Source: JACJVV01 sp964581515
GTDB taxonomy: Archaea; Nanobdellota; Nanobdellia; Woesearchaeales; JACJVV01
Direction of reading: 5' to 3'
NCBI GenBank assembly: GCA_964581515.1
Contig: CAZOOV010000002.1
Span: 1-64,000, forward strand
Length of the DNA stretch: 64,000 bases
The position numbers and the translations under genes were made by a program. Below are positions 18,678 through 26,104 of the stretch, piece by piece (position 1 is the stretch's first letter; each line of letters begins with the position of its first letter). Under the pieces are notes generated by a model. It saw nothing but the letters and a program-made list of their open reading frames with translations, ran no database searches and was not told the DNA's origin.

Positions 18678-18694
18678 GCCACCGTATTGGTGGC
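18678..18694. other. GC-rich hairpin downstream of rad50
   Basis: Perfect 6-bp stem GCCACC/GGTGGC around GTATT in an AT-rich 152-bp gap. It could be a terminator, RNA element or protein site. A weak TATA-like GATTTATTAAG is at 18742-18752. Confidence 0.4.
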
Positions 18695-18786
18695 GTTTCT
18701 CATCTATAAATCAACTAAATAAGTACACATTATACATCCAAAGATTTATTAAGGGACAAATAACTTCGTTTAACTGGTGGTAGACT

Positions 18787-20205
18787 ATGAAAGATACTAA
18801 TATAATAAGTTTAATCGTTGCTCCAAAAGAGGTTGATGAAAAACCAGCTAGCCTGGATGATACAGTAGATAATGGTGATGATCCATTATTAGCAAGTGGA
18901 CAAAGGATGAGTGAAGCCCTAGCAGAGGGTAATAAAGTTATAATAAAGAAAAGATCAGGACAATATCCTCATAATACAATGGGTGGAAGTCCTCAGATTG
19001 GCAGAAGAGTAACTATAAGGATTAAAAGACCGACAAGCCCTATGACAGGAAGAGATAAAAGAACTTCTTATGATAATGCTGTAGAAAACAGTAAAGAATT
19101 CGATTATATTGCAGCTGTAGGAACTGTTTTTGAAGGTGAAAAAGGACTTGAGTACAATCTTGATGATATGGTAAGAGTTGATCCACTAGATATAAGAGAT
19201 TTTGTAAAAGACCATAGAGGATCAAAAGTAATTGCAACTGTTCCATCACAAGCAGTATTCCCAAGATATGTTAAAATACCGCCAGTTTCTAAAGATAAAA
19301 TAATCCAGATTGTAAGGTATGAAGCTGAACAGAATGTCCCTTTCCCAATTGAGGAAGTATTGTGGGGATATAAACTGATAGATAATGGTGGAGAGGATAG
19401 ACTAGATGGTCTTGGTCTTATGCTTGCAGCTGCAAAGAAAGACAACATACTTCCTTTCTTCGAAGGATTAAGACTTCAAGGAGTAGCAGAACCAAATGAT
19501 GCAATCGGACATCTTTACAAACAAAGGATTACACCTGACGATAAGGATGTTATTGTACTTACAACTGATGAAAGAGCAACAACGTTTACCGTAGTTAACT
19601 ATGAAGGTACAAGATTCTCAAGAAGCATACCTATTCCAGGGTATCTTGATGAGAAAAGCAATAAAGAGACTATAGCTCAAAGCCTAAATGGTGATGAGAG
19701 ACAGGCATTATATGATATTGAACTTAATAGCCCAGAAGCTAAACCTCTTTTAGAAAGTGCAAATAAAAATGCTGCAACAAGGCTTTATGCAGAGATCAAC
19801 AGAAGCATCAACTTTGCAAGATCACAACAAGGAGCAGATCCAACAAAAGTATGGATCCCTCATCAACAGATGGCTGATAATTTGAAGCCTAAATTCAATA
19901 ATGGTGGAGGATATGCATACCCTATTGAAGTACAGTCAGCATATGATAATTTCCATACTGAAGTTGACGATCTTGATGAATCTGGAAGAGAACTTTTAGC
20001 AGCAGCAGCACTTATGTCATTTCCAAATGGAATTGATATAATGCAAAGCGATCCAAAAGCTTACGGCAAGGGACTTGGTCAAGTAATGATGAGAGGACTC
20101 GGTCATACAATGTATGGTGCTGGCAGAGTACTTGCATTCCCTGGAAAAGTATTGAGCTTCCTACCAGATAAGCTTGCTGAACTTGGTGATACTTACAGAA
20201 GGTAA
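18787..20205 (+). CDS. PilM-like actin-fold protein
   Basis: 472 residues. The core at 148-198 closely follows PilM of bacterial type IV pili, above all the PVC-bacteria form: VIATVPSQAVFPRYVKIPP, then IVRYEAEQNVPFPIEEVLW. Further PilM-like parts are LAAAKKDNI, the strand FSRSIPIPG and INRSINFARSQQG. The usual N-terminal phosphate loop (DxGxxxxK) is missing, replaced by about 100 residues of basic, disordered-looking sequence. The second loop reads TTDERAT rather than DIGA, so ATP binding is doubtful. A GGTGGT ribosome site lies 5 nt before ATG. The protein is cytoplasmic. PilM is not a regular part of archaeal pili, so a bacterial origin is inferred. Confidence 0.7.
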   Translation: MKDTNIISLIVAPKEVDEKPASLDDTVDNGDDPLLASGQRMSEALAEGNKVIIKKRSGQYPHNTMGGSPQIGRRVTIRIKRPTSPMTGRDKRTSYDNAVENSKEFDYIAAVGTVFEGEKGLEYNLDDMVRVDPLDIRDFVKDHRGSKVIATVPSQAVFPRYVKIPPVSKDKIIQIVRYEAEQNVPFPIEEVLWGYKLIDNGGEDRLDGLGLMLAAAKKDNILPFFEGLRLQGVAEPNDAIGHLYKQRITPDDKDVIVLTTDERATTFTVVNYEGTRFSRSIPIPGYLDEKSNKETIAQSLNGDERQALYDIELNSPEAKPLLESANKNAATRLYAEINRSINFARSQQGADPTKVWIPHQQMADNLKPKFNNGGGYAYPIEVQSAYDNFHTEVDDLDESGRELLAAAALMSFPNGIDIMQSDPKAYGKGLGQVMMRGLGHTMYGAGRVLAFPGKVLSFLPDKLAELGDTYRR

Positions 20206-20247
20206 TTTTCTTCAGTTACCTCCAATTCTTTTTTTGTTTTATTTTTT
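20201..20247 (+). terminator. Hairpin plus T-run terminator
   Basis: GGTAA/TTACC hairpin overlapping the stop codon, then long T tracts (CTTTTTTTG, ATTTTTTTG). It separates the PilM-like gene from the kinase-like gene. Confidence 0.5.
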
Positions 20248-20325
20248 TGATTTTGTTTTCTGAGATTATCATTTCCAAGAATATTTCTCCATTTATTCAC
20301 TCCTTTTTGGTGGTAACATACCAAA

Positions 20326-20336
20326 AGATTTATAAA
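20326..20336 (+). promoter_or_regulatory. TATA box of the pseudokinase gene
   Basis: GATTTATAAAG centred 28 nt before the ATG at 20359. Confidence 0.7.
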
Positions 20337-20358
20337 GTGATATTGGACTAGGTTCAAT

Positions 20359-22092
20359 ATGGCTGAACTTATTAATCTTGAGAAACTTCTTGAGAATGGG
20401 GTTGGACAGTACAAAGTTTCTGAACTTATTGGAGAAGGTAGATTCATCAATGCTTACAGAGGACATCACAGAGAAGTTGAAGGAAGAACAGTTGCAGTGA
20501 AAATACCAAAAGATAGAAAAGACATCTGGAGACTAAGACAAGAGGCACAGATTTTCGCTCAAGTAGGAGGTCACCAGAATATTGTTGAAGTATATGATTT
20601 TGATATGAGAGGAGATTATCCTCACGTTGTAACAGAGTTTTGCGATTCATCTGTCAAACAGATGCTAGATAGCAAAGGCACATACAAATGGAATGATGCT
20701 GTTGACACAACAATGAAAGTTCTTGACGGACTATCATTTATACATACAAAAGGAATCGTACATGGAAATGTAAAGCCTTCTAATATACTATTAAAAAATG
20801 GAATTCCAAAACTAAGTGACTTTAATTCTAGAAAACATATGACCAGCGAAGGTAATGTCAATATAGGAGATATGGAAGCAGATGCTGATCCTACTGACCT
20901 TGATTACTGCACGCCTGAACACAGGAAAAATCAAACACTGATGCCACAGTCAGACATATTCCAAGCAGGACAATTACTATATGAAATGATAACAAACAAG
21001 AAATTCAAAGACAGCGACGATAAAGTCTCAAGCTTTGGCGCACCTAAATGGGTCGAAGGAATCATTGAGAAAGCAACCATGAAAGATGCAACAAAGCGTT
21101 ATAGAGATGCTACTGAAATGGCTGGAGAATTAAGAAAGGGAATCGAAGGAAAATTTGATGAGCCTGGCGCTGTTGAAAAGTTAGGAAAAGGAGTAGCAAA
21201 TGCAGGCAAAGAAGCAGGGCACGCTCTTGGAAGAGTAGGTGGAACTTTACTTACTGGACTTAAATATGCCGGACTTGGAATAACTATCCCTTTATGGGGG
21301 CCTGCTAAATTAGCTGGAAGTATATGGGATGACTGGGCACCAGAAAACCAAATATTGGCTGCAGTGATATTCTTAGGATACTATGGCGGAGCAATAGTAG
21401 GTGGAGGCATAGCAAATGAGAAATATCATGAAGCCAAAACAAAAAAAGAGCTTGCTGCAGTCATAGAACAGGCTCCAGAAAATATGCATGTAGGACACAT
21501 AAGTGAAGATGGGAAAAACTATCAAACATTTAACATGAAAGAATTATTGAATGATGAAAGAACATATAGAACAATACCTATAACACAGCCTATTGAAAAT
21601 GTACTTGGTACAAGACAAGGAAGAGTATTATATGTTGGCACAACTAAAGTTGAAGCTGATGAGAAACTCATGGATAAAATAAAAGATAGAACATTCTCAC
21701 AGATATATTCTATGGATTTAACAACTGGAGAAGTTGTAGCGATGATTGATTATTCACAAAAAGGCACTAGAGAAGAAACAAACGGTCAGCTTTTCCAAGA
21801 GACACGTATGATAGAGAATGGTGAAAATGCACCAACTTTCCTTGTGAAAATGCAGGAAAAATGGTATCAAGCAAGAGAAGGCGGATTTGTTCCTCAAGGA
21901 GCAGTAGAAATCCCTCCTCAGAAAAACTATGCACAAATACCAGGAAGTGATTTTGTATTCAACCAAGATGGATTTGATGAAAACATACTACAAGTTGAAC
22001 ATGAAGGACAAACATTTGGAGACATAGAATTAACTAGAGGAAAGAATCCTATTGTGTTCATGATGGCTCAAGATGTATTGAAGACTGAGTGA
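20359..22092 (+). CDS. Membrane-anchored Hanks-type kinase-like protein, probable pseudokinase
   Basis: 577 residues. Kinase fold at about 18-270: Gly loop IGEGRF (24-29), Lys K48 (VAVKIPK), helix C Glu E62, and TPEHR in place of APE. The catalytic HRD is HGN (H135-G136-N137), so the proton-accepting Asp is Asn, and DFG reads DFN (D154-F155-N156). ATP binding may persist but phosphotransfer is unlikely. A hydrophobic stretch (about 295-315) precedes a membrane helix (about 331-353) and a ~220-residue C-terminal domain, presumably outside the cell. It was probably a receptor kinase that became a binding sensor. It follows the PilM-like gene but has its own promoter. Confidence 0.75.
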   Translation: MAELINLEKLLENGVGQYKVSELIGEGRFINAYRGHHREVEGRTVAVKIPKDRKDIWRLRQEAQIFAQVGGHQNIVEVYDFDMRGDYPHVVTEFCDSSVKQMLDSKGTYKWNDAVDTTMKVLDGLSFIHTKGIVHGNVKPSNILLKNGIPKLSDFNSRKHMTSEGNVNIGDMEADADPTDLDYCTPEHRKNQTLMPQSDIFQAGQLLYEMITNKKFKDSDDKVSSFGAPKWVEGIIEKATMKDATKRYRDATEMAGELRKGIEGKFDEPGAVEKLGKGVANAGKEAGHALGRVGGTLLTGLKYAGLGITIPLWGPAKLAGSIWDDWAPENQILAAVIFLGYYGGAIVGGGIANEKYHEAKTKKELAAVIEQAPENMHVGHISEDGKNYQTFNMKELLNDERTYRTIPITQPIENVLGTRQGRVLYVGTTKVEADEKLMDKIKDRTFSQIYSMDLTTGEVVAMIDYSQKGTREETNGQLFQETRMIENGENAPTFLVKMQEKWYQAREGGFVPQGAVEIPPQKNYAQIPGSDFVFNQDGFDENILQVEHEGQTFGDIELTRGKNPIVFMMAQDVLKTE

Positions 22093-22109
22093 AATCCTTT
22101 ATAATTCTT

Positions 22110-22165
22110 TGATTATTTTATTGATTATTTTATTGATTATTATATTGATTAATTTGATTAATATT
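22110..22165. repeat. TGATTATTTTAT tandem repeats after the pseudokinase gene
   Basis: About three 12-bp units (TGATTATTTTAT) followed by decayed TGATTAAT units in the 161-bp gap. Confidence 0.75.
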
Positions 22166-22219
22166 TTTGTTTCTCTATTATTTATTTTTAATATTAAAAA
22201 TAATTAAAAAAGACGAAAT

Positions 22220-22247
22220 ATTTATATAATAGTACTACTAAGTAGTA
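22220..22247 (+). promoter_or_regulatory. TATA box with palindromic operator
   Basis: TATA box ATTTATATAAT (22220-22230), then the 15-bp palindrome TACTACT-A-AGTAGTA (22233-22247), which covers the expected transcription start before ATG 22254. A ribbon-helix-helix regulator gene is the second gene of this operon and could bind here; that link is inferred. Confidence 0.6.
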
Positions 22248-22253
22248 GTTAAT

Positions 22254-23156
22254 ATGACTAAAGACCATATACGTAGAGTGGGTTTGAATGCAAGAAGCCT
22301 AGATGATTTCTTCAGATATGCAAAACTAGATGGAATCAACCTAATAGAGATCAACCCAGGAGCTTTTGACAAGAACGGAAGCGACATGATATGGACATAT
22401 AATAAAGGCATATGGAAAATCAATAGGGATGTTGCAAAAAGGATTCAAGATACAGCAGGAGAACATGACATCCAAGTACAATTGCACATCCCATACGAAG
22501 AGACTAACGATCCAACTAAAGAAAAAGGACTTTGCCAGGCTGTTAAGGGACACCACCAAGCCCTACTTGACAGGTATAAAATGCTTAATGACCTTTTATC
22601 TGAATATTCTATTGGAAAGGTCATTACTACGCATCCCCCATCATATCTCCTAAAAAATGGACCTGTCTGCAGCCTGGCCCAGGCCCTTGAATCAGGAAGA
22701 CAATTCTATTTTGCACTTGATGAAATGATCAAAGAACAAGGATTTGGATTTAAAGTAGGTATTGAAAATGTTTCTGATCCTAAGAACCACCATGCAGAAG
22801 CAGGTTATGATATTGCACATCTAAGAGATCTACTTGGTAACACTGAAGAGATCGGACTCACTGTAGATGCAGGACATAGGCTTCTTGCAAAAAACATGTC
22901 AGTCAGCAGGATGTTTGCATTAGCACCGATTGTAAATCTTCATTTTCATTCTAATCCAGGAGAGTTCACTCCAGAAGATTTCAGGGATGACCAACATAAT
23001 TTTGCAACTGAAGAAAATCTCCAGTATTTTGGAACATATATCAGATCCATAAGAAGATATCATATTCCTGTAATATGTGAAACTGGAACACATTTTAATG
23101 CAAGCGACGCTGCTATTGTAAAATATATTTCTAATCTAAGGATGAGGCTTAGCTAA
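22254..23156 (+). CDS. TIM-barrel protein of the AP endonuclease 2 / sugar isomerase superfamily
   Basis: 300 residues forming one xylose-isomerase-like barrel. Candidate metal ligands sit at strand ends: GIENV, TVDAGHR, LHFHSN and ICETGTH. The family includes endonuclease IV and sugar-phosphate epimerases or isomerases; the missing full endonuclease IV motif set makes a sugar or DNA-repair role equally open. First gene of a two-gene operon with a ribbon-helix-helix protein starting directly after its stop codon. An operator-like palindrome overlaps the start site. Confidence 0.75.
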   Translation: MTKDHIRRVGLNARSLDDFFRYAKLDGINLIEINPGAFDKNGSDMIWTYNKGIWKINRDVAKRIQDTAGEHDIQVQLHIPYEETNDPTKEKGLCQAVKGHHQALLDRYKMLNDLLSEYSIGKVITTHPPSYLLKNGPVCSLAQALESGRQFYFALDEMIKEQGFGFKVGIENVSDPKNHHAEAGYDIAHLRDLLGNTEEIGLTVDAGHRLLAKNMSVSRMFALAPIVNLHFHSNPGEFTPEDFRDDQHNFATEENLQYFGTYIRSIRRYHIPVICETGTHFNASDAAIVKYISNLRMRLS

Positions 23157-23327
23157 ATGAAACACAAAATAAGCATATCTGTGGACGAAGAAACATTGCT
23201 TAAGATAAAAGAAGCAATGAGAGAAGGTAGATTCAGAAATAAATCCCACGCTTTTGAATATGCAATTCACGAAATTCTGAGAAGAGATCCAGAGACATTA
23301 CAAGATGAATCTTTATTAAAATATTAA
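23157..23327 (+). CDS. Ribbon-helix-helix regulator (56 aa)
   Basis: Translation gives MKHKISISVDEETLLKIKEA, then a second helix with NKSHAFEYAI and a charged tail. The beta strand (KISISVD), two helices and the RNKS turn fit the ribbon-helix-helix / CopG fold of dimeric DNA-binding repressors and antitoxins. Its ATG follows the preceding TAA with no gap, so it is coupled to the TIM-barrel gene. No toxin gene is adjacent. It is likely an autoregulator through the palindrome at 22233-22247 (inferred). Confidence 0.8.
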   Translation: MKHKISISVDEETLLKIKEAMREGRFRNKSHAFEYAIHEILRRDPETLQDESLLKY

Positions 23328-23383
23328 GAATAATTGAATTCTAAAAAGTAGTTGAGTTTTAAAAAATAATTCTAACAGTAGAA

Positions 23384-23620
23384 TCATTCAAATACTGCAG
23401 AAAATATCCCATAAGAATCCATACCAAGTATTATCTTGCCATCAACATCAATGACAGGAGTACCATACTGCATTGTCTTCACTACCATCTCATCTCTCGC
23501 CCTAAGATCAGTTAGTACATCTTTAAATTTAAATGTTATTTTTTTCTCTTCAAATATCTCTTTTACCCTTTCAGTCCAAGGACACTCTTCAACACCGTAC
23601 ACAATAATGTATTTTTTCAT
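23384..23620 (-). CDS. Glutaredoxin-like protein, single active-site Cys
   Basis: 78 residues with the full small glutaredoxin fold. The active site reads CPWT instead of CPYC, so only the N-terminal Cys is kept, and TPV carries the cis-Pro that faces the thiol. The monothiol form suggests glutathionylation-type or Fe-S-related exchange rather than dithiol reduction; the in vivo thiol is unknown. The TATA-like TTTATTAAC lies about 28 nt upstream. Confidence 0.8.
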   Translation of the reverse strand: MKKYIIVYGVEECPWTERVKEIFEEKKITFKFKDVLTDLRARDEMVVKTMQYGTPVIDVDGKIILGMDSYGIFSAVFE

Positions 23621-23695
23621 GTATATATGCTTAAATGAGGGGTTAATAAAGATTACTGAATTCCAATATAACTATTAATAGGACTATTTCAAAAA

Positions 23696-23708
23696 CTTTA
23701 AATAAAGA
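23696..23708 (+). promoter_or_regulatory. TATA box of the ROK kinase gene
   Basis: ACTTTAAATAAAG centred 26 nt before the ATG at 23727. Confidence 0.65.
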
Positions 23709-23726
23709 GGAATCAGAGGAAAGGAT

Positions 23727-24539
23727 ATGGAATTGGGAATAGACTGCGGAGGAAGCAAGACTAAAGCAGTGGTTGTCAGCAAAGATGAAGTTATTGACCA
23801 TGTCATTGTCAAGAAGACTTCAACCAAAGAAGTGCTATTCTCAGTGATTGATGATTTGGTCAAGAAGCATAAGAAGATAGATTTTATTGGCATTGGATTT
23901 CCAGCTGCTGTAAAAAATGGCAAAGTAGATGTAGTCAATAACATACCTAGCTGGAACAAAACAGATATAGAGAAGAAAGTAAAGAATAAATTTGGAATAA
24001 AATGCAAGGTTGAGAATGATGCAAACTGCTTTACACTAAATGAGGCACTGCTAGAAGAGAACAAAAAATATAATATTGTATTTGGCATCACACTTGGCAC
24101 AGGACTGGGAGGAGGAATAATTATTAATCATAAGATTGTCAGCGGGACAATAGGCGCGGCTGGTGAGATAAATAAAATACCCTATAAAGGAAAGACTTTA
24201 GAAGATTATACAAGCAGAAAATTCTTTATGAGAAACTATAAGAAAGAACCCTTACATATCTTCAGAAAAGCTGAACTTGGAGACAAGCATGAAAAGAAAA
24301 TAATAGCAAGTTATGCAAAACATCTTGGAGTAATGCTATCAATTGTTGTCAATACTGTTGATCCAGATTGCATTGTATTTGGAGGAAACATAAGCAAATC
24401 TTTTACTCATTTTGAAAAAGAGATGAAAAAAGAATTGAAAAAACATGTATATCCAAAAGCATTTGAGAATGTTATAATTAAAGCTTCTAAAGCTGAGCAT
24501 GGACCAAGTTTAGGTGCTGCTAGGTTGAAATCATTATAA
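23727..24539 (+). CDS. ROK-family sugar kinase
   Basis: 270 residues, compact for a ROK kinase (usually about 300). Phosphate loop IDCGGSKTKA at 5-14, catalytic/sugar region VENDANC, ATP loop LGTGLGGG and GAAGE with an adenosine-motif VFGGN near the end. The Cys-rich zinc motif of bacterial ROK kinases and repressors is absent. It probably phosphorylates glucose or a related hexose in the cytoplasm using ATP. Single-gene unit with a clear TATA box. Confidence 0.85.
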   Translation: MELGIDCGGSKTKAVVVSKDEVIDHVIVKKTSTKEVLFSVIDDLVKKHKKIDFIGIGFPAAVKNGKVDVVNNIPSWNKTDIEKKVKNKFGIKCKVENDANCFTLNEALLEENKKYNIVFGITLGTGLGGGIIINHKIVSGTIGAAGEINKIPYKGKTLEDYTSRKFFMRNYKKEPLHIFRKAELGDKHEKKIIASYAKHLGVMLSIVVNTVDPDCIVFGGNISKSFTHFEKEMKKELKKHVYPKAFENVIIKASKAEHGPSLGAARLKSL

Positions 24540-24593
24540 GTCACTATAAAATAGTCATATATTTTTATTAATGATAGTCTGAATTATGCTAAT

Positions 24594-25349
24594 ATGAGTA
24601 GTAATAGGCTTAGAAATATCTATATATTGATGACTGATGAATTCAGATCACTTGAACATATAAAATCATTCTTTCTGATAATACTAAGCATAATCATCAC
24701 TCTTTTTATTGCTTTTAAATCCAAATTTGTACAATTGGCATTCTTATTCGGAAAAAGCAGACTACAAGAAGCAAGTGCTTCATATGCTATAGAACAGATG
24801 ATTAATGCTATGAAATATTATTATCCTATGGTTTCTTATTATGTTCTTGGCATGATATTACCTATAATATGCATGATGATAGTATATGACGCAGTATATC
24901 GTGATCTTGAAGATGAAAGAGTAAGAATGCTTATTACAAAAGTAGGCAGGATGGATTATTTATTATCAAAATTATTTTCCAGGTTACTTATATTGATTAC
25001 AAGCCTGATAATAATAATGCTGTTTGTAATGTTCTTCTCTTTCTTTGAAGTTGGAAAAGTATATCTTGGACTTACATTATCATTGTTTTTCTCCCTTATG
25101 CTTATGATTATATTTTTGACTACTGTTTATCTATTAATATCATGTTTTGCAAAAAACCCATTATTAATATCAATACTTTTTATTTTTGTATCATCAATCC
25201 TGCTTGCACTTAATAGTACAAAAGCATTCTCATTTTATACATATTTCACCATGAGTATATTTAGCACCAGAACAATATCTTTCTTTATCTCTGGAAGCAT
25301 GATGTTCTTTATGGCAAATGTATTCTTTTTCAACAGGAAGAGGCTATGA
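24594..25349 (+). CDS. ABC transporter permease
   Basis: 251 residues with six hydrophobic helices (about 22-40, 78-100, 120-142, 152-182, 190-208, 222-246). The layout fits ABC-2 type exporter permeases, with the ERVRMLITK patch near residue 100 as the likely ATPase-coupling segment. It is followed 6 bp later by its ATPase. The substrate is unknown; ABC-2 systems usually export drugs, lipids or peptides. Confidence 0.8.
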   Translation: MSSNRLRNIYILMTDEFRSLEHIKSFFLIILSIIITLFIAFKSKFVQLAFLFGKSRLQEASASYAIEQMINAMKYYYPMVSYYVLGMILPIICMMIVYDAVYRDLEDERVRMLITKVGRMDYLLSKLFSRLLILITSLIIIMLFVMFFSFFEVGKVYLGLTLSLFFSLMLMIIFLTTVYLLISCFAKNPLLISILFIFVSSILLALNSTKAFSFYTYFTMSIFSTRTISFFISGSMMFFMANVFFFNRKRL

Positions 25350-25355
25350 TAATAA

Positions 25356-26018
25356 ATGAAGATTAACATCAAAGACATCCATCTGAAAATAGGAAGGAAG
25401 AAGATCTTAGATGGGATTAACTTTGACGTAGATGGTAAGATAGCAATTGTCGGACCTAATGGCTCTGGAAAGACAATGACACTCAGTGTACTTTCTCAAC
25501 TTACAAAAGTAAAACAAGGCGAGATGACAATTGGAAAATCTAAAAATCTTCTAAAAGATGAAGACTTCAAACAAAAACTAGGTGTTATGATACAAGAAGG
25601 TAATTTTGATCCTGACAAGAAAGTTAGACAGGAGATGAGACTGATACAGGAACTGAAGGATGACAAAAGAGATCTTGGAAGACTACTAAAAAAGTATATG
25701 ATAGATCCTGACATGATGATAAGAAACTTACCTCATGGGAAATACAAAATACTTCTTGTACTTCAAGCACTCATGGGCAAGCCTGAACTTGTTATTCTTG
25801 ATGAGCCATTTTCTGGACTCGATATACTTAACAGGAAAATAATAGAGAAAATGCTTAAAGACCATAAAGGCAAAATCCTGATAACTACGCATTTAATGAC
25901 TGAGATTAAAAATATATGCAATGGTGTTGTGTTCATAAAGCAAGGAAAAATAATCCAAAAGAAAAATATGAAGCAAATAAAGAACCTTGATAAATATTAT
26001 ATCAAGCTGTTCAAATAA
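25356..26018 (+). CDS. ABC transporter ATPase with atypical signature
   Basis: 220 residues. Walker A GPNGSGKT near residue 34, Q-loop MIQEG, Walker B LVILDEP near 145, D-loop SGLD and H-switch TTH. The family signature LSGGQ is changed to LPHGK, which could weaken or alter ATP sandwiching. It pairs with the permease directly upstream in one operon. Confidence 0.85.
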   Translation: MKINIKDIHLKIGRKKILDGINFDVDGKIAIVGPNGSGKTMTLSVLSQLTKVKQGEMTIGKSKNLLKDEDFKQKLGVMIQEGNFDPDKKVRQEMRLIQELKDDKRDLGRLLKKYMIDPDMMIRNLPHGKYKILLVLQALMGKPELVILDEPFSGLDILNRKIIEKMLKDHKGKILITTHLMTEIKNICNGVVFIKQGKIIQKKNMKQIKNLDKYYIKLFK

Positions 26019-26049
26019 AATTGTTCAAATAAAACTGCTCAAATAAATA
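26008..26049. repeat. 14-bp tandem repeat across the ABC ATPase stop codon
   Basis: Three units of TGTTCAAATAAAAT with small changes, starting inside the last codons of the gene. A duplication apparently copied the gene end into the 3' flank. Confidence 0.8.
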
Positions 26050-26104
26050 TTATTTCTATTGACTGATTATAATTGATAAATATAAATTTAGAATCAGTTT
26101 AGAA

